Source of the DNA: Bog-532 sp963805255
GTDB taxonomy: Bacteria; Actinomycetota; Actinomycetes; Streptosporangiales; Streptosporangiaceae
Direction of reading: 5' to 3'
Assembly (NCBI GenBank): GCA_963805255.1
Contig: CAWDTK010000011.1
Span: 496,001 to 560,000 of the forward strand
Length of the DNA: 64,000 nucleotides
Of this stretch, positions 10,116 through 19,403 are shown piece by piece (within the stretch, counting starts at the first letter, position 1; each line of letters begins with the position of its first letter). A program made the position numbers and the translations under genes. The notes below the pieces were generated by a model. The model saw only the letters and a list, made by a program, of their open reading frames with translations, was not told the DNA's origin and did no database searches.

Positions 10116-11027
10116 TCACGCTGCGGACTGCCGTTCCAGGTACTCATTGCGGACTTGCTGCGGGGTCCGGTACTGAAGCCCGGAGTGCCGACGTCTGGAA
10201 TTGTACCAGAATTCGATGTACCTCACAACGTCGCGGCGCGCGTGCTCGCGGGTCGGATACTGAGTGCGGTGAACACGCTCGTTCTTCAGCGCGGCGAAGA
10301 ACGATTCGGCCATTGCATTATCGTAACAGATACCGGTGCGGCCGACGGACTGCCGGAGATTATGCTTCTTGAGCGTCTCCGCAAACTGCCGGGATGTGTA
10401 ATTGCTGCCGCGGTCGGAGTGGAAAATCGCATTAGCGGCGAGAGGAAAATTACGGGCGGCGATCTCGATGGCCTTCTCGATGAGCGGCGTCTTGTAGTTA
10501 TCGCCCGCTGCCCAGCCGATGACTTCCTTTGTATGGCAGTCGATAACCGTCGCCAGGTAAAGCCAGCCCTCCCATGCCGGAATGTAAGTGATGTCGCCGA
10601 CCATTTTCTCGCCCGGCGCGGCCGCGGTGAAATCGCGTTTCACGAGGTCGGGAATGTCGTGCTCCTGGCCGTCGCCCTCGGTCAGGCTGACCCGCCACGG
10701 CCGCGGCTGGCAGGGCTCCAGGCCCAGCTCACGCATGATGGACCGCACCAGCTCCGGCCCCGCGGGCACGCCCCAGGCCACCAGGTCCGCATGCACCCGG
10801 CGGTACCCGTATGTCTCATCCGATTCATCGAATGACTTCCGCACGATCAAAGCAAGCATCCCGCGCCTTTTCGCCGTCGCCGATTCCGGCGCGCTCCGCC
10901 ATTCGTAAAACCCGGACCGCGATACCTCCATCCACCGGCACATCATCACGATCGACGGCACGTACTCATCACTCGATTCCTGGTAAGCCGCGTACTCCGC
11001 GTCGATGAACTCGAATTTATCGGTCAC
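10116..11027 (-). CDS. IS3-family transposase OrfB (copy 1)
   Basis: A 303-residue integrase-core protein. The DDE residues are visible in GDITYIPAWEGW (D), IFHSDRGSNYTS (D) and CYDNAMAESFF (E). An HTH_21-like region (YGYRRVHADLVAWGV) precedes the core. Its GTG overlaps the OrfA stop by four bases. The OrfA-OrfB fusion protein is the expected transposase of the family, made by -1 frameshifting on the A6G run near the end of OrfA. It looks intact. Confidence 0.93.
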   Translation of the reverse strand: MTDKFEFIDAEYAAYQESSDEYVPSIVMMCRWMEVSRSGFYEWRSAPESATAKRRGMLALIVRKSFDESDETYGYRRVHADLVAWGVPAGPELVRSIMRELGLEPCQPRPWRVSLTEGDGQEHDIPDLVKRDFTAAAPGEKMVGDITYIPAWEGWLYLATVIDCHTKEVIGWAAGDNYKTPLIEKAIEIAARNFPLAANAIFHSDRGSNYTSRQFAETLKKHNLRQSVGRTGICYDNAMAESFFAALKNERVHRTQYPTREHARRDVVRYIEFWYNSRRRHSGLQYRTPQQVRNEYLERQSAA

Positions 11028-11314
11028 CGATGGTCGCGGGCGAAGTACGCCGCGGCTTTTTTCAAAAACTCGTTTTCCATCTTCAGTTCCCGGGTTTCCC
11101 GCTCAAGCTCGCGCAGCCGCGCCCGCTCATTCACGGTCAGCGGCGGTTCCTCGCCGGCATGCTCACGGCGATAGGAAGCGACCCAGTTGCCGAGGGTGCC
11201 TTCGTTAATCCCGAGCTCCTTTGCCACTCTGGCTATCGGGCGCGACGTCTCGATCACCATCTTCACGGCTTCATCCTTGAATTCCGGTGAGAAGCTCTTC
11301 TTCGGCCGGGGCAA
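11024..11314 (-). CDS. IS3-family OrfA (copy 1)
   Basis: A 96-residue helix-turn-helix protein (IS3/IS911 type) with FSPEFKDEAVKMV and ELGINEGTLGNWV as the HTH and a leucine-rich C-terminal helix (LRELERETRELKMENEFL). The start is a TTG (MPRPKKSF) 12 bases after GGAAAGG. The 3' end has TTGAAAAAAGCC, a classic slippery site for fusion to OrfB. It is identical in protein sequence to copy 2. Confidence 0.9.
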   Translation of the reverse strand: MPRPKKSFSPEFKDEAVKMVIETSRPIARVAKELGINEGTLGNWVASYRREHAGEEPPLTVNERARLRELERETRELKMENEFLKKAAAYFARDHR

Positions 11315-11698
11315 AATACTTCACCTTTCCAGACGCCCATCCTAATGGATGGACTGTCCGGAAGCCTCGGGGCACCTCAGCGGGCAAGCTGGTGATGCCG
11401 TAGGCGATCTCCTTGTGCGTCCACGGGCCGTGGGTTGGGCCGGAGTCGCGGCGGATGCGCATGACCTGGGTGGCGTGCGGCCAGCTGATGCCGTCGGCCG
11501 GGGCGGTGCGGATGGCCCGCCGCTCGCGGCGGCCGTGCCCTGTGTCCTGTTCGGCCCAGGACGCGCCCGGGAAGCCGGCGTCGGGGCCGGCCAGGGCCTT
11601 CGCGACGGCCTGCAGCAGGGAAGGCTGGTTGCCCTTGATGATCATCAGGTAGTGTGCGTGCTTGTCTTCGGCCAGGTGGCGGGCGGTTTCGGCCTGAG

Positions 11699-12684
11699 GC
11701 GCGTTATGTGGGTTGATCTACGGTGCGGCGAGGCAGGCCCGCATGAGGGTATGGGCGGCGATGGTCGCGGCTGTCCGGGCGAGCAGGCCCCAGAAGGTAT
11801 GCGCGCCGTGGCGGGCCAGCTCCATCTGGTCGGTGATCTCCTTGAAGGTGGTCTCGATGCGGTTGCGCCACTGGGCGATGACCTTCTGCAGGATCGCCGG
11901 CATGGTCTTGCGCTGGTCCCTGGTGGGCGGGACCAGCACTGCGGTGCCGCGGGCAGCCTGGGACGCGGCGAACGCCTTGCCGTTGAACCCCTTGTCCGCG
12001 AGCAGGTCGCGGGGCGGCGGCCCGGCTTCCAGCAGGTCGGTGCCCACGTCACGCTCGCTGACGGCGGCGGGCACGATGCTCCAGGCCCGCACGATGCGGC
12101 TGCCCAGGTCGGTCTTGGCCGCCAGGCGGAAGCCGTAGAACCACTCGGCGTGCGCGGCGTCGCGGCCGAACCGGGCATGCAGGCCATTGGGGCCGGTCCA
12201 GCCGTCGGGGCCGCGGACCCGGGAGGCGTGCTTGACCGGCAGCGCGCTGGTGTCGATCTGCTGGCAGTCGTCTTCGGGCAGGCGGGCCGCCAGCGCCGCG
12301 CGGAACTGCTCGAACGCGCCCCACAGCCAGCGGGCCCGCCGGTTGAGCTCGCTTTGGTGCGGCAGTACCGGGAACAGGTGCGCCCAGTCGCGGGCCACCT
12401 CGGCGAGGAACCCGGCCTCGCTGCGGCGGCCCAGCAGCACGCGCACCTGGGTGATCGCCAGGATCTCCGCGTCGGAGCAGCCGGGCGCCGGCCCGGGCCG
12501 CGCCGGGATGACGATGGCCCTGGCCTTGATCGCATCATCGATCAGCACGTAGACGTAGACGAACAGGTCTTCGGTTGGCAGCATGGGGGTGGCCTCTGCG
12601 GGACAAGGGTTTCAGCTACCACTTGTCTGCCGCAGGGGCCATCTCATGATCAACGCGACGCGCCGTGATCAACCCACATAACTC
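11699..12684 (-). mobile_element. IS982-family element inside the ISAs1 element
   Basis: Both ends carry GTTATGTGGGTTGATC as an inverted repeat (near 11703 and 12682). GCCTGAG occurs at 11692-11698 and again at 12685-12691 as a 7-bp target duplication. The exact outermost two bases are uncertain, because the two flanks differ slightly. The length of about 986 bp fits IS982. Its transposase gene is intact. Confidence 0.8.
11718..12584 (-). CDS. IS982-family transposase
   Basis: A 288-residue DDE transposase. Visible features are MLPTEDLFVYVYVLIDDA at the N-terminus, QQIDTSALPVKH (first D), DLLADKGFNGKAF (second D) and RNRIETTFKEITDQ (E). Length and order fit IS982 family members. The gene has no frameshift or internal stop and fills most of its element, so this copy may still be active. 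It interrupts the ISAs1 transposase between LHTQA and ETARH. Confidence 0.9.
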   Translation of the reverse strand: MLPTEDLFVYVYVLIDDAIKARAIVIPARPGPAPGCSDAEILAITQVRVLLGRRSEAGFLAEVARDWAHLFPVLPHQSELNRRARWLWGAFEQFRAALAARLPEDDCQQIDTSALPVKHASRVRGPDGWTGPNGLHARFGRDAAHAEWFYGFRLAAKTDLGSRIVRAWSIVPAAVSERDVGTDLLEAGPPPRDLLADKGFNGKAFAASQAARGTAVLVPPTRDQRKTMPAILQKVIAQWRNRIETTFKEITDQMELARHGAHTFWGLLARTAATIAAHTLMRACLAAP

Positions 12685-13966
12685 GCCTGAGTGTGCAGCG
12701 CGTCCAGGGTGACGACGGTACCGATGAGATCCAGGTGCGCGATCGCCGGGGCCAGTTCCGGGATCTCGTTGGTCTTGGCGTCGATTTCCCGCTGGGCACG
12801 CACGCACCCCGTGGCTACGTCCAGCACGGACAGCAGGTGGACCTGGCTGCCATCAGCGCGGACCGCGCCGCGGACCGTCTTGCCGTCCGCGGCGGCCTGC
12901 TCCAGCAGGCCGGGCGGCCCTGGCCGGGCGGTCGCCGCGGAGGCGCGGCGCTGCTCACGCTCGTGCCGGGTCACGGCAGGCAAGGCGTCCGGCGGGCTGG
13001 CGGGCCTCGCGGCGAGGTACCCGTACAGCACCGCGTTGAACGCCGCGGCGTCGATGTCCTTGAAGACCCGGGAGAAGGTACGGACACTAGGCGGGCGGAT
13101 CCGCCTGGTCCACGGGTCGCGCCGCCCGCCCAGGACGGCCAGCGTGTCCTGCGCGCAGCCGGCCGCCCACTCGGCAACCGCGGCCGGGGAGTCGTGCCCG
13201 GCGGCGGTGACCGCGCAGATCGCCAGGGCCAGCACGAACTCCAGCGGATGCCACCGGCCCAGCCGCGACCGCGGGTCAGGGACGCGGGCCAGCCACTCGC
13301 GCAGGCAGCGGCGGGATTCATCAGCGGCAAGAACCCCGGCCAGCTCCCCGGCCGGGACGTCGATCAGAGAAGATAGCAGCACGGGCACGGGCTTTCCGAA
13401 GGTCGTCTGAGGTTGGCACCTTTGATCTTGGAAAGCCGTGCCCGCCTGTCAAACCGGGCATTAACCCCAGACCAGACATAGCGGTGCGGAAGCACGCTGA
13501 CGGACTCACTCAGGCACAGACATCAAACTCGCCGGGGCCGTGCACAGGGTACGTCACGCGTTTCGAGGTTCGGACCGAATTCGCTTCACAATACGAGCCG
13601 CAAGTTGTGGGAGGTCGACAGCATCGGGAACTGTGGATCCCTGCTGAAGATGTCGACCTGCTCAATGACAGCATCATTGGTCTGATCCAACTCGTCTCTA
13701 TATGGACAGGCGATCCACCGGTTCGGTCCTAGTTTGGCTGTGAGTTGCCTGTGGTTCGGTGTGACGCGCTCCTCCTGGAGGGTGCCAAGGTCCTGCTTAT
13801 CCCGTGCTGTCGGCGTAGGCGGACCATGTCCGCAACCATGGATCTGGAACAGGCCGCGCGACGGTTCCCGGGACCGCCGAAACGGGACATCCAGCGTCCC
13901 GGAAGTTGTTCCAGAAGCCGCGTTCCGTGACTGGAGTACGGAGACGAGTACCGGTACCGTCATGAC

Positions 13967-14086
13967 ATGGGCCACTGCACCCGATCACCCTCAGCGGGGC
14001 CTGGACCTCGGCTACGCCCGCGTCTCAACCACCAAGCAGTCCCTCGATCGGCAGATTGATGCGCTGACAGCCGCGGGCATCCCACG
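13967..14086 (+). pseudogene. serine resolvase, N-terminal piece
   Basis: Encodes LDLGYARVSTTKQSLDRQI and DALTAAGIPR, the catalytic serine region of a small resolvase (YARVST). It breaks at CCACG (14082-14086) and resumes at 16355. A one-base insertion after the likely start, compared with the fragment at 28883-29074, also shifts its frame. Confidence 0.8.
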
Positions 14087-14377
14087 AGGCGAATAACCGT
14101 CTCTTGCCTCTCGCTACGTCTTCCCCGTCTCGCCTGGTCTCGTTAGCAAATCCGTTAGCGTAACTGTGCCTGATCTGTAGCTTCTTGCTCCCTCGTCCCG
14201 TCCGGCGCCGGACCGTGCCGTCGCTGCCACTATCTGGTTGCTGACAATTAATTTAACGCCGAGATCAACCCGATGTGGCACGATGGCTGCCCACAGGACC
14301 AGCAAGATCGAATTATGCCCAAGACTTGACAGACCTCACCAGGCTGGAAAAATCACGGGAGTGACAAAGGGGGCGTC
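14087..14377. other. region upstream of the sulfotransferase gene
   Basis: I see no gene here. It lies between the broken resolvase and the sulfotransferase start and presumably holds that gene's original promoter. Confidence 0.5.
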
Positions 14378-14911
14378 ATGGATGACCTGGTGCGGTACCG
14401 GAGCATAGTTCAGGACAGCGCACGATGGACGAGATTCCCGTTCCGCGCTGACAACATCGTCATCAGCACACCGCCGAAAAGCGGCACAACCTGGATGCAG
14501 ACGCTGTGCGCAATGCTGGTGTTTGATGAGATCACGTTCAATCGCCCGTTGACCGACATTTCACCGTGGCTGGACATGCAGACACGCGATCGCATTGAAG
14601 TGGTTGCTTCACTCGAGGCCCAGGAGCACCGCCGCTTCATCAAGACGCACACCCCGCTGGATGGGGTACCGGTCGCCGAGGGCGTGACCTACATCTGTGT
14701 GGCACGTGACCCTCGGGATGTGGCGCTTTCCTTCCAGCATCACTGGGCGAATCTTGACCACGACGCGTTCATGGCCGCACGTGCGCGCGCGGTGGGACTC
14801 AGCGACCTCGAAGAATTCGGGCCGCCGCCAGGACCGCTGCCCGAAGGCCCGTTGGAGCGGTTCTGGCTGTGGGCGGATGCCGACGCGGGAAAGTTCCTCG
14901 GCCCCGCCCTA

Positions 14912-15878
14912 GGGCGTGTCCCGTGGATCTTCGAGGCCTGATGCTGTAGATCAGTAAGGTGCTTGAGCGACTGAAACGTCATGACCTGACTGATGAGGAG
15001 TGGGAGCGGCTGCGGGCGTTCTTGCCCGCCGATCCCCGGCAGGGCGGCCGGTGGGCCGATCACCGGACGGTGATCAACGGGATCTTCTTCCGTGCCCGGG
15101 CGGGCTGCCCGTGGCGGGACCTGCCGGAGGGCTTCGGGAACTGGAAGACCATCTATAACCGGCATCGCCGCTGGTCACTGGATGGAACCTGGGAAAAGGC
15201 CCTGGACGGGCTGCGGGCCGGGTGTGATGAGGCCGAGGGCAAGGACTGGACGGTCAGCGCCGACTCGACGGTCACCCGGGCCCATCAGCACGCGGCCGGG
15301 GCCCGCCATGCACCGGCTGCTGATGACCGCACAGGGGGCTCCAGCGAATGACAAGAAATCTGGCCGGGAAGCGATCGGCCGCTCCCGCGGCGGGCTGACC
15401 ACCAAGATCCACCTGGCCGCTGACCTGCGCTGCCGCCCCGTCGCCCGGCTGACAAGCCCCGGCCAGCACGGCGACTCCCCCCGGTTCATCCCGCTGATGG
15501 ACGCGGTCCGCATCCAGCGGCGCGGCCTGGGCAGGCCCCGCAGCCGGCCCGGCCGCGCGATGGCGGACAAGGCCTACTCCTCCGCCGGCAACCGCGCCTA
15601 CCTGCGGCAGCACCGTATCAAGGCGGTTATCCCCGTCAAGGAAGACCAGAAAGCCCACCGCCGCAACCGTGGCCGCTCCGGCGGCCGGCCGCCGGTCTTC
15701 GACGACGGGTGGTACAAGAAGCGCAACACCGTCGAACGCTGCTTCAGCAAGCTCAAGCAGTTCCGCGCCGTGGCCACCCGCTACGACAAGCGCGAGCGCA
15801 TCTACCAAGGCACCATCGACGTCGCCTCGATCAGCATCTGGCTACGCAACCCCGTCCCATGATCCACGGGACACGCCC
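14912..15878 (+). mobile_element. IS5-family (IS427-like) element in the sulfotransferase gene
   Basis: GGGCGTGTCCCGTGGATC at the left end is matched in inverted orientation at the right end, with a TA (or CTA) duplication outside. A 2-4 bp duplication and two overlapping transposase frames are typical of the IS427 group of IS5. Confidence 0.85.
14959..15862 (+). CDS. IS5-family transposase in two frames (programmed frameshift)
   Basis: Frame 1 (14959-15351) encodes DLTDEEWERLRAFLP, GCPWRDLPEGFGNW and DSTVTRAHQHAAG. The second frame continues from about 15340 with SGREAIGRSRGGLTTKIH, AMADKAYSS (D) and KKRNTVERCFSKLKQFR (E), and ends WLRNPVP. Split transposases joined by ribosomal frameshifting are normal in the IS427 group. 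The change of frame therefore probably does not mean the gene is dead. No other damage is visible. Confidence 0.85.
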
Positions 15879-16354
15879 TAGCCGACATCCTGCATCACGT
15901 GGAAACATTCTGGGCGCGCCGTCACCGTCCGCCCGTGGCATTGTTCCACTACAGCGACCTCCTGACTGATCTACCCGGTCAGCTCCGCCGCCTCGCCGAC
16001 GGGCTATCGATCGACGTGACCGACGAGCGGATCGAGCAGTTCGCTGCCGCCGCCACGTTCGATCGCATGAAGCAGCGGGCCGATGAACTGGCCCCCGAGG
16101 TAGGCATGCACATCTGGCGAAGCAATCAAGATTTTTTCTATCGTGGCTATGACGGCCAGTGGCGTGAGTTGCTCGACGACGACGGTCTCCGCCGCTACGA
16201 GCGTCGGGTCGCCGAGTTGGTTCCCCCTGACGTCGCGGCGTGGGCGCATGCGGGTTGGTCGCGCTTCGACGGCTAGAACGGGCAGCCCTTGGACAAGTGG
16301 GATCTTGCCACCGACCAGAGAAGTTGGCCGCTTTGGATGCGGACCACATGCGGA

Positions 16355-16608
16355 CCACGCGAGCGCGTGTACATCGACAAGAAGACCGGCACCAACGTCG
16401 AGCGCGACGGCCTCAGTCAGCTGCTTGCCTACGCCCGTCCCGGCGACACGATCGTGGTGCACACCCTCGACCGGATCGGCCGGAACCTCCGCGAGGTTCT
16501 CAACCTGGTCCATGACCTCGCGGAGCGCGGTATCGGCGTCCGTTCCCTTGCCGACCCGCTGCCCATCAACATCACTGACGACGGAATGGGCCGCGTCGCG
16601 AACGATCT
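16355..16608 (+). pseudogene. serine resolvase, middle piece
   Basis: Encodes RERVYIDKKTGTNVERDG, DTIVVHTLDRIGRNLREVL and DDGMGRVAND. It is the direct continuation of the N-terminal piece at 13967-14086. CCACG at its start (16355-16359) repeats the last five bases of that piece. It breaks off near 16608, where a small monooxygenase-fold gene follows on the other strand. Confidence 0.8.
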
Positions 16609-16748
16609 GGCTTTGGTGTGATCTTCAAGACATCATCGCAGCAGTAGAACCTGATCTTCGAGCGCGACCAGAGTTCCGTGGCCAGATGGGGGCTACCTGG
16701 CAGGGTTCCGGGGTTGACACACACGTCAACCCCGGCAGCGAGCTCGTC

Positions 16749-17042
16749 CTACACTGTGTCGGGCATGTCCAGGTTCTCCCAGAAGGTGATCTCTGGGGGG
16801 CCGGAGATGGCATCGCCCAGCATGGAGGTGATCTCCTGCTCGTTGGCCTGGAAGAATCCCTGGAACGCTTCTGCGGACGGCCACTCGTCAATGACCAGGA
16901 TCTCGCCCTTGCCGCCGACGAACCGGTGATGTGTCAGACCGCGCGCCCGGGCGTCGGCCAGGATCCGCATCATCGCGGCCGTGTCTACCTTCGCCATCGC
17001 AGCGGGGTCGCCCTGGAAGCGGGCGGTCATGATGACACTCAT
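16749..17042 (-). CDS. small ABM-type (dimeric alpha/beta barrel) protein
   Basis: A 97-residue protein with SVIMTARFQGDPAAMAKV, HHRFVGGKGEILVIDEWPS and FFQANEQEITSMLG. Length and pattern fit the antibiotic-biosynthesis-monooxygenase/dimeric barrel superfamily, whose members act as small oxygenases or ligand-binding dimers. The substrate cannot be told. AGGAG lies five bases before the ATG. The gene looks intact and sits between two pieces of a broken resolvase, so it was brought in by an event that I cannot assign to a known element. Confidence 0.75.
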   Translation of the reverse strand: MSVIMTARFQGDPAAMAKVDTAAMMRILADARARGLTHHRFVGGKGEILVIDEWPSAEAFQGFFQANEQEITSMLGDAISGPPEITFWENLDMPDTV

Positions 17043-17134
17043 GCCATCTCCTGTCTTGTCAGAGCACGCCGGTCAGGGTCAGAGGGGCCGCGCGACCGGC
17101 GTCCGGTCACGTGCCGTCAAGCGCAACCCTTGCA

Positions 17135-17422
17135 CCTTACCGCCTGCTCGCGCTGTTCGCCGAGATGGAGCGCGCTTTCAGCGTCGAACGCGCCGCCCAC
17201 ACCCGGGCAGTCGTGAGAGCTCAAGGCCGCCACGTCGGACGGCCGATCGCTCACCCTGCCCACACAATCGAATACGCCCGGCTCCTGCGCGACCAAGGAG
17301 AAACACTCGGTCAGATCACCGCAAAGACCCGCATCCCCAGGACGTCGCTGCACCGGTACCTGGGCAACGGCCCGCCGCCCGCGAGCAACGACACCGGTCC
17401 GGGGACGACGCAGCGCGCGTAA
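17135..17422 (+). pseudogene. serine resolvase, C-terminal piece
   Basis: Encodes LLALFAEMERAFSVERAA, GRHVGRPIAHP and a C-terminal helix-turn-helix (LGQITAKTRIPRTSLHRYLG). This is the third piece of the resolvase begun at 13967. Confidence 0.8.
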
Positions 17423-17584
17423 CCGTGGTCCTTGTCGTCCGTGTCGTGAGAGGTCACAGGCCGGCCACTCCCCCCGCGGCGCTTCTCTGCGGACCTCAGC
17501 AACGCGTTCGCTGCCGGCTGTGGCCGGACCACTGACATGACATGGAGCGCCTGGTACAGATGACTGAGCCGGAGCGGAACACGT

Positions 17585-18738
17585 TCAGGCTGGTTGTGTG
17601 GCTTGCTGTGGCGGCGCTTTGGCGGTGCGCTTGGCGAGCAGACCTGCGAGGAGCATGACGAGCACACCGATCCCAACGCCGCACAACGTCCAGAGCACCC
17701 GGTAGCCCTCGGCGCCGTAGTTGGAGGGCTGCGGAAGGTCCACCAAGATCAGCACTCCCGCAGCGATGGCCCCACCGTAGAGCGCGTAGTTCCAGAAGCG
17801 AATCGCCGCCCCGTGCATCAACAGGACGAGCGCAACCACTTCAAGTCCGCGTTCGATCTCGAACAGTCTGAGTCCGTGTTCACTGGCGGGTATCAGCAGC
17901 AGCAGCGCAGCCGCGACAGCGCCGATCAGCGCGCCGGAAAGGCGCTGGACGGCTACAAGCGTGCTCTGTTCCAGGCTCGGCTTCATCGCGACCATGGCCG
18001 CGATCGGCATCCAATAGCCGTGCGACAAGTCCAGTCCGAACGCAAGCGCGACGGTGCCGCCGATGACGAGAGCGCGGATCACCGCGAACATGATCAGCGG
18101 CCGGGTCAGCTTCCGCCGCGAGGTGTCACCGGGCAGCTCCGCGACCGGCTGGGGCCGGTCCTCCGCCTGCGGATCAGCCACCAGATGAACGTCACCGCGA
18201 TCCACAGCGCCGACCCCCCGGCCCAGGCGAGCACCTGAGCCCAGGTGTAGCTTGTGATGCGGGCGTAATGATGGAAGCTGAACGCGAGCCCGAGGGCGAT
18301 AATGAACCACAGGTTGAGGAGCAGGGCCGTAACGAACCTGCGCACCCCGAACGCGGCCGCCAGACCGGCCACCAGCGTGACCGCAAACGCCGCAAGCACC
18401 AGCCAGCCCCAGGCGTCCCCGCCGATACCAAACCCCAGCGCGGTCAGCGCCGCGCCGATCAGCGCAAAGACGGCGATGTGCGACGCACGGTACCCGAAGC
18501 CGCCTCCCGGGTCGGCCAGCCCCGCAAACAGCACGCCGAACAGGGCGCTGAGAAGATATTCCTCGTGCCCGATCGCCCAGAAGACGACCAGCGGCACCAG
18601 CGCGACGTCCAGGAACATCACTGCTCGCGGCCAGTTGGGCCCCGCGGGGTTGAGCTCGAACACCTTCGACAGCCAGCTCACGGCCTTCCCCCCATGAACG
18701 GGCTGTCCCTCTCGTCCGCCTGCACTGGCCACGGTCAC
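17585..18738 (-). pseudogene. FUSC-family membrane protein with one frameshift
   Basis: The upstream frame (18738 to about 18160) encodes six or so hydrophobic segments (for example AVMFLDVALVPLVVFWAIG and FVTALLLNLWFIIALGLAF). The second frame (about 18160-17585) encodes RKLTRPLIMFAVIRAL, LDLSHGYWMPIAAMVAMKPS and WTLCGVGIGVLVMLLAGLLA. Together they match the two-half layout of FUSC/aromatic-acid-exporter-like inner-membrane proteins. One base is missing near 18160 (after FIWWLIRR), joining the frames as IRR-AEDRPQPVAELPG. The gene is either inactivated or carries a sequencing error. A GTG at 18681 (MSWLSKVF) is a shorter start. Confidence 0.75.
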
Positions 18739-19403
18739 CCTCGCTCGCGGTAATCGCCAAGCATGGCGCTCCAGTCTCGCGTTCCCATTCAGTATGCGGC
18801 GACGATGCCGGAAGTTTCGTGCGTCGCGCAGTTGATGGACTGTCCCAACAGCGTGTTCGACCCGAACTTCGGCATGCTCGTCTTCTGGAGCCTCACCTCG
18901 TGACCGGATGCATGCTCGGTGTCCGCTGGGCGCGCCGCCGTCGGCGACGGCAAGCAGCCGTGCAACCGTAGCTCCCGGGAAGACCGCCTTCTCAGGACTT
19001 CCGTGGGCAGCGAGCGTTCAGCCGACACCTGGCTCCGCCTGCTTTTCGCGACCGTGGAATTGTGCGGCTCATCGGGGATCACGACATCACGGCGGCTTCG
19101 GGAGATCATGACGAAGCAAATCACCGCCTGCGGCGACGACCCACCACAGCCAACCATCTGACCTCTCCGCGGGGTCGGCGCCGGACGGTCTTCATACCCG
19201 CAACGCCCGGCGGCACCCTCGGAAGTTCGCTGTTACACCGCCATCACGCTGTGGCCCGTTTTGCGCTTATTCGGGCGGTACCCCGAATAGTGCCCGGGCT
19301 GATGGGCGGTGCCTGTCGGGGTTGACGCCCGCAGACTGAGGGTGCTCTACGCTGGGCGTATCATTGTTTAACCGGAGCCGCCCTTCTCAGAAGGTAGATG
19401 GCT
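18739..19403. other. no recognisable gene
   Basis: About 665 bp between the FUSC-type gene and the LOG-type gene. Open frames exist on both strands, but none has a convincing composition, start signal or family resemblance. Confidence 0.5.

Larger units (their letters stand above)
10074..11379 (-). mobile_element. IS3-family element, copy 1 of 3 (1306 bp)
   Basis: The ends are TGAGGTGCCCCGAG (outer end at 11379, minus strand) and TGATCTGCCCCGAG (at 10074), followed by TTCCGGACAG in both. The same 1306-bp unit recurs at 22632-23937 and, split, at 57446-60430. It sits in the ISAs1 transposase gene. The 3-bp flanks match at two of three positions (GCT and GCG). Confidence 0.9.
9810..13388 (-). 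pseudogene. ISAs1-family transposase in three pieces
   Basis: The N-terminal piece (13388 to about 12692) has ARVPDPRSRLGRWHPLEF, ADGKTVRGA and VTLDALHTQA. The middle piece (about 11691-11380) has HYLMIIKGNQPSLLQ, GHGRRERRAI and YGITSLPA. The C-terminal piece (10073-9810) has NHWAIENREHYVRDKTFGED. Joined, they give about 420 codons, full length for a DDE transposase of this family, with motif residues for the catalytic D, D and E in order. The breaks fall exactly at the two nested elements, and the pieces join as LHTQA-ETARHL and SLPA-DLAG. Confidence 0.85.
9760..13542 (-). mobile_element. ISAs1-family element interrupted by IS3 and IS982 elements
   Basis: The left end CACGGCCCCGGCGTGTTTG and the reverse complement of the right end, CACGGCCCCGGCGAGTTTG, match almost perfectly. 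A 10-bp duplication flanks them. Removing the IS3 (10074-11379, with 3 bp) and the IS982 (11699-12684, with 7 bp) leaves about 1481 bp, a normal ISAs1 length. The transposase runs on the minus strand and is broken into three pieces, so the element is dead unless helped in trans. Confidence 0.85.
9544..13732 (+). pseudogene. small conserved hypothetical gene split by an ISAs1-family insertion
   Basis: The 5' half (9544-9759) encodes TTLWRATGEEELGLV, RWPPRLPGQPIFYPV and NEEYATQIARDWN. The 3' half (13553-13732) encodes VTRFEVRTEFASQYE, QVVGGRQHRELWIPAEDV and ends PPVRS. Removing 9760-13542 plus one copy of the 10-bp duplication joins them in frame as GTGY|VTRFE, giving one protein of about 125 residues. 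I recall actinobacterial proteins of this type being labelled 'ADP-ribosylation/crystallin J1', an uninformative name. Translation now stops inside the insertion, so the gene is inactive. ATG 9562 is an alternative start. Confidence 0.8.
14378..16276 (+). pseudogene. PAPS-dependent sulfotransferase gene split by an IS5-family element
   Basis: The 5' part (14378-14911) has the phosphosulfate-binding loop TPPKSGTTWMQT, KTHTPLDGVP and the 3'-phosphate motif YICVARDPRDVALSF. The 3' part (15881-16276) begins ADILHHVETFW and contains ATFDRMKQRADELAP and FFYRGYDGQWRELL. Removing the insertion rejoins the halves in frame as FLGPAL|ADIL, giving 309 residues, normal for a family that moves sulfate from PAPS to small acceptors. 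GGGGGC lies eight bases before the ATG. The current reading frame ends inside the IS after VPWIFEA, so the enzyme is inactive. Confidence 0.88.

Noticed and set aside
13734..14096. 120-codon frame as an intact gene
   Set aside because: Only its last ~38 codons (resolvase N-terminus) are recognisable; the first part reads as non-coding.
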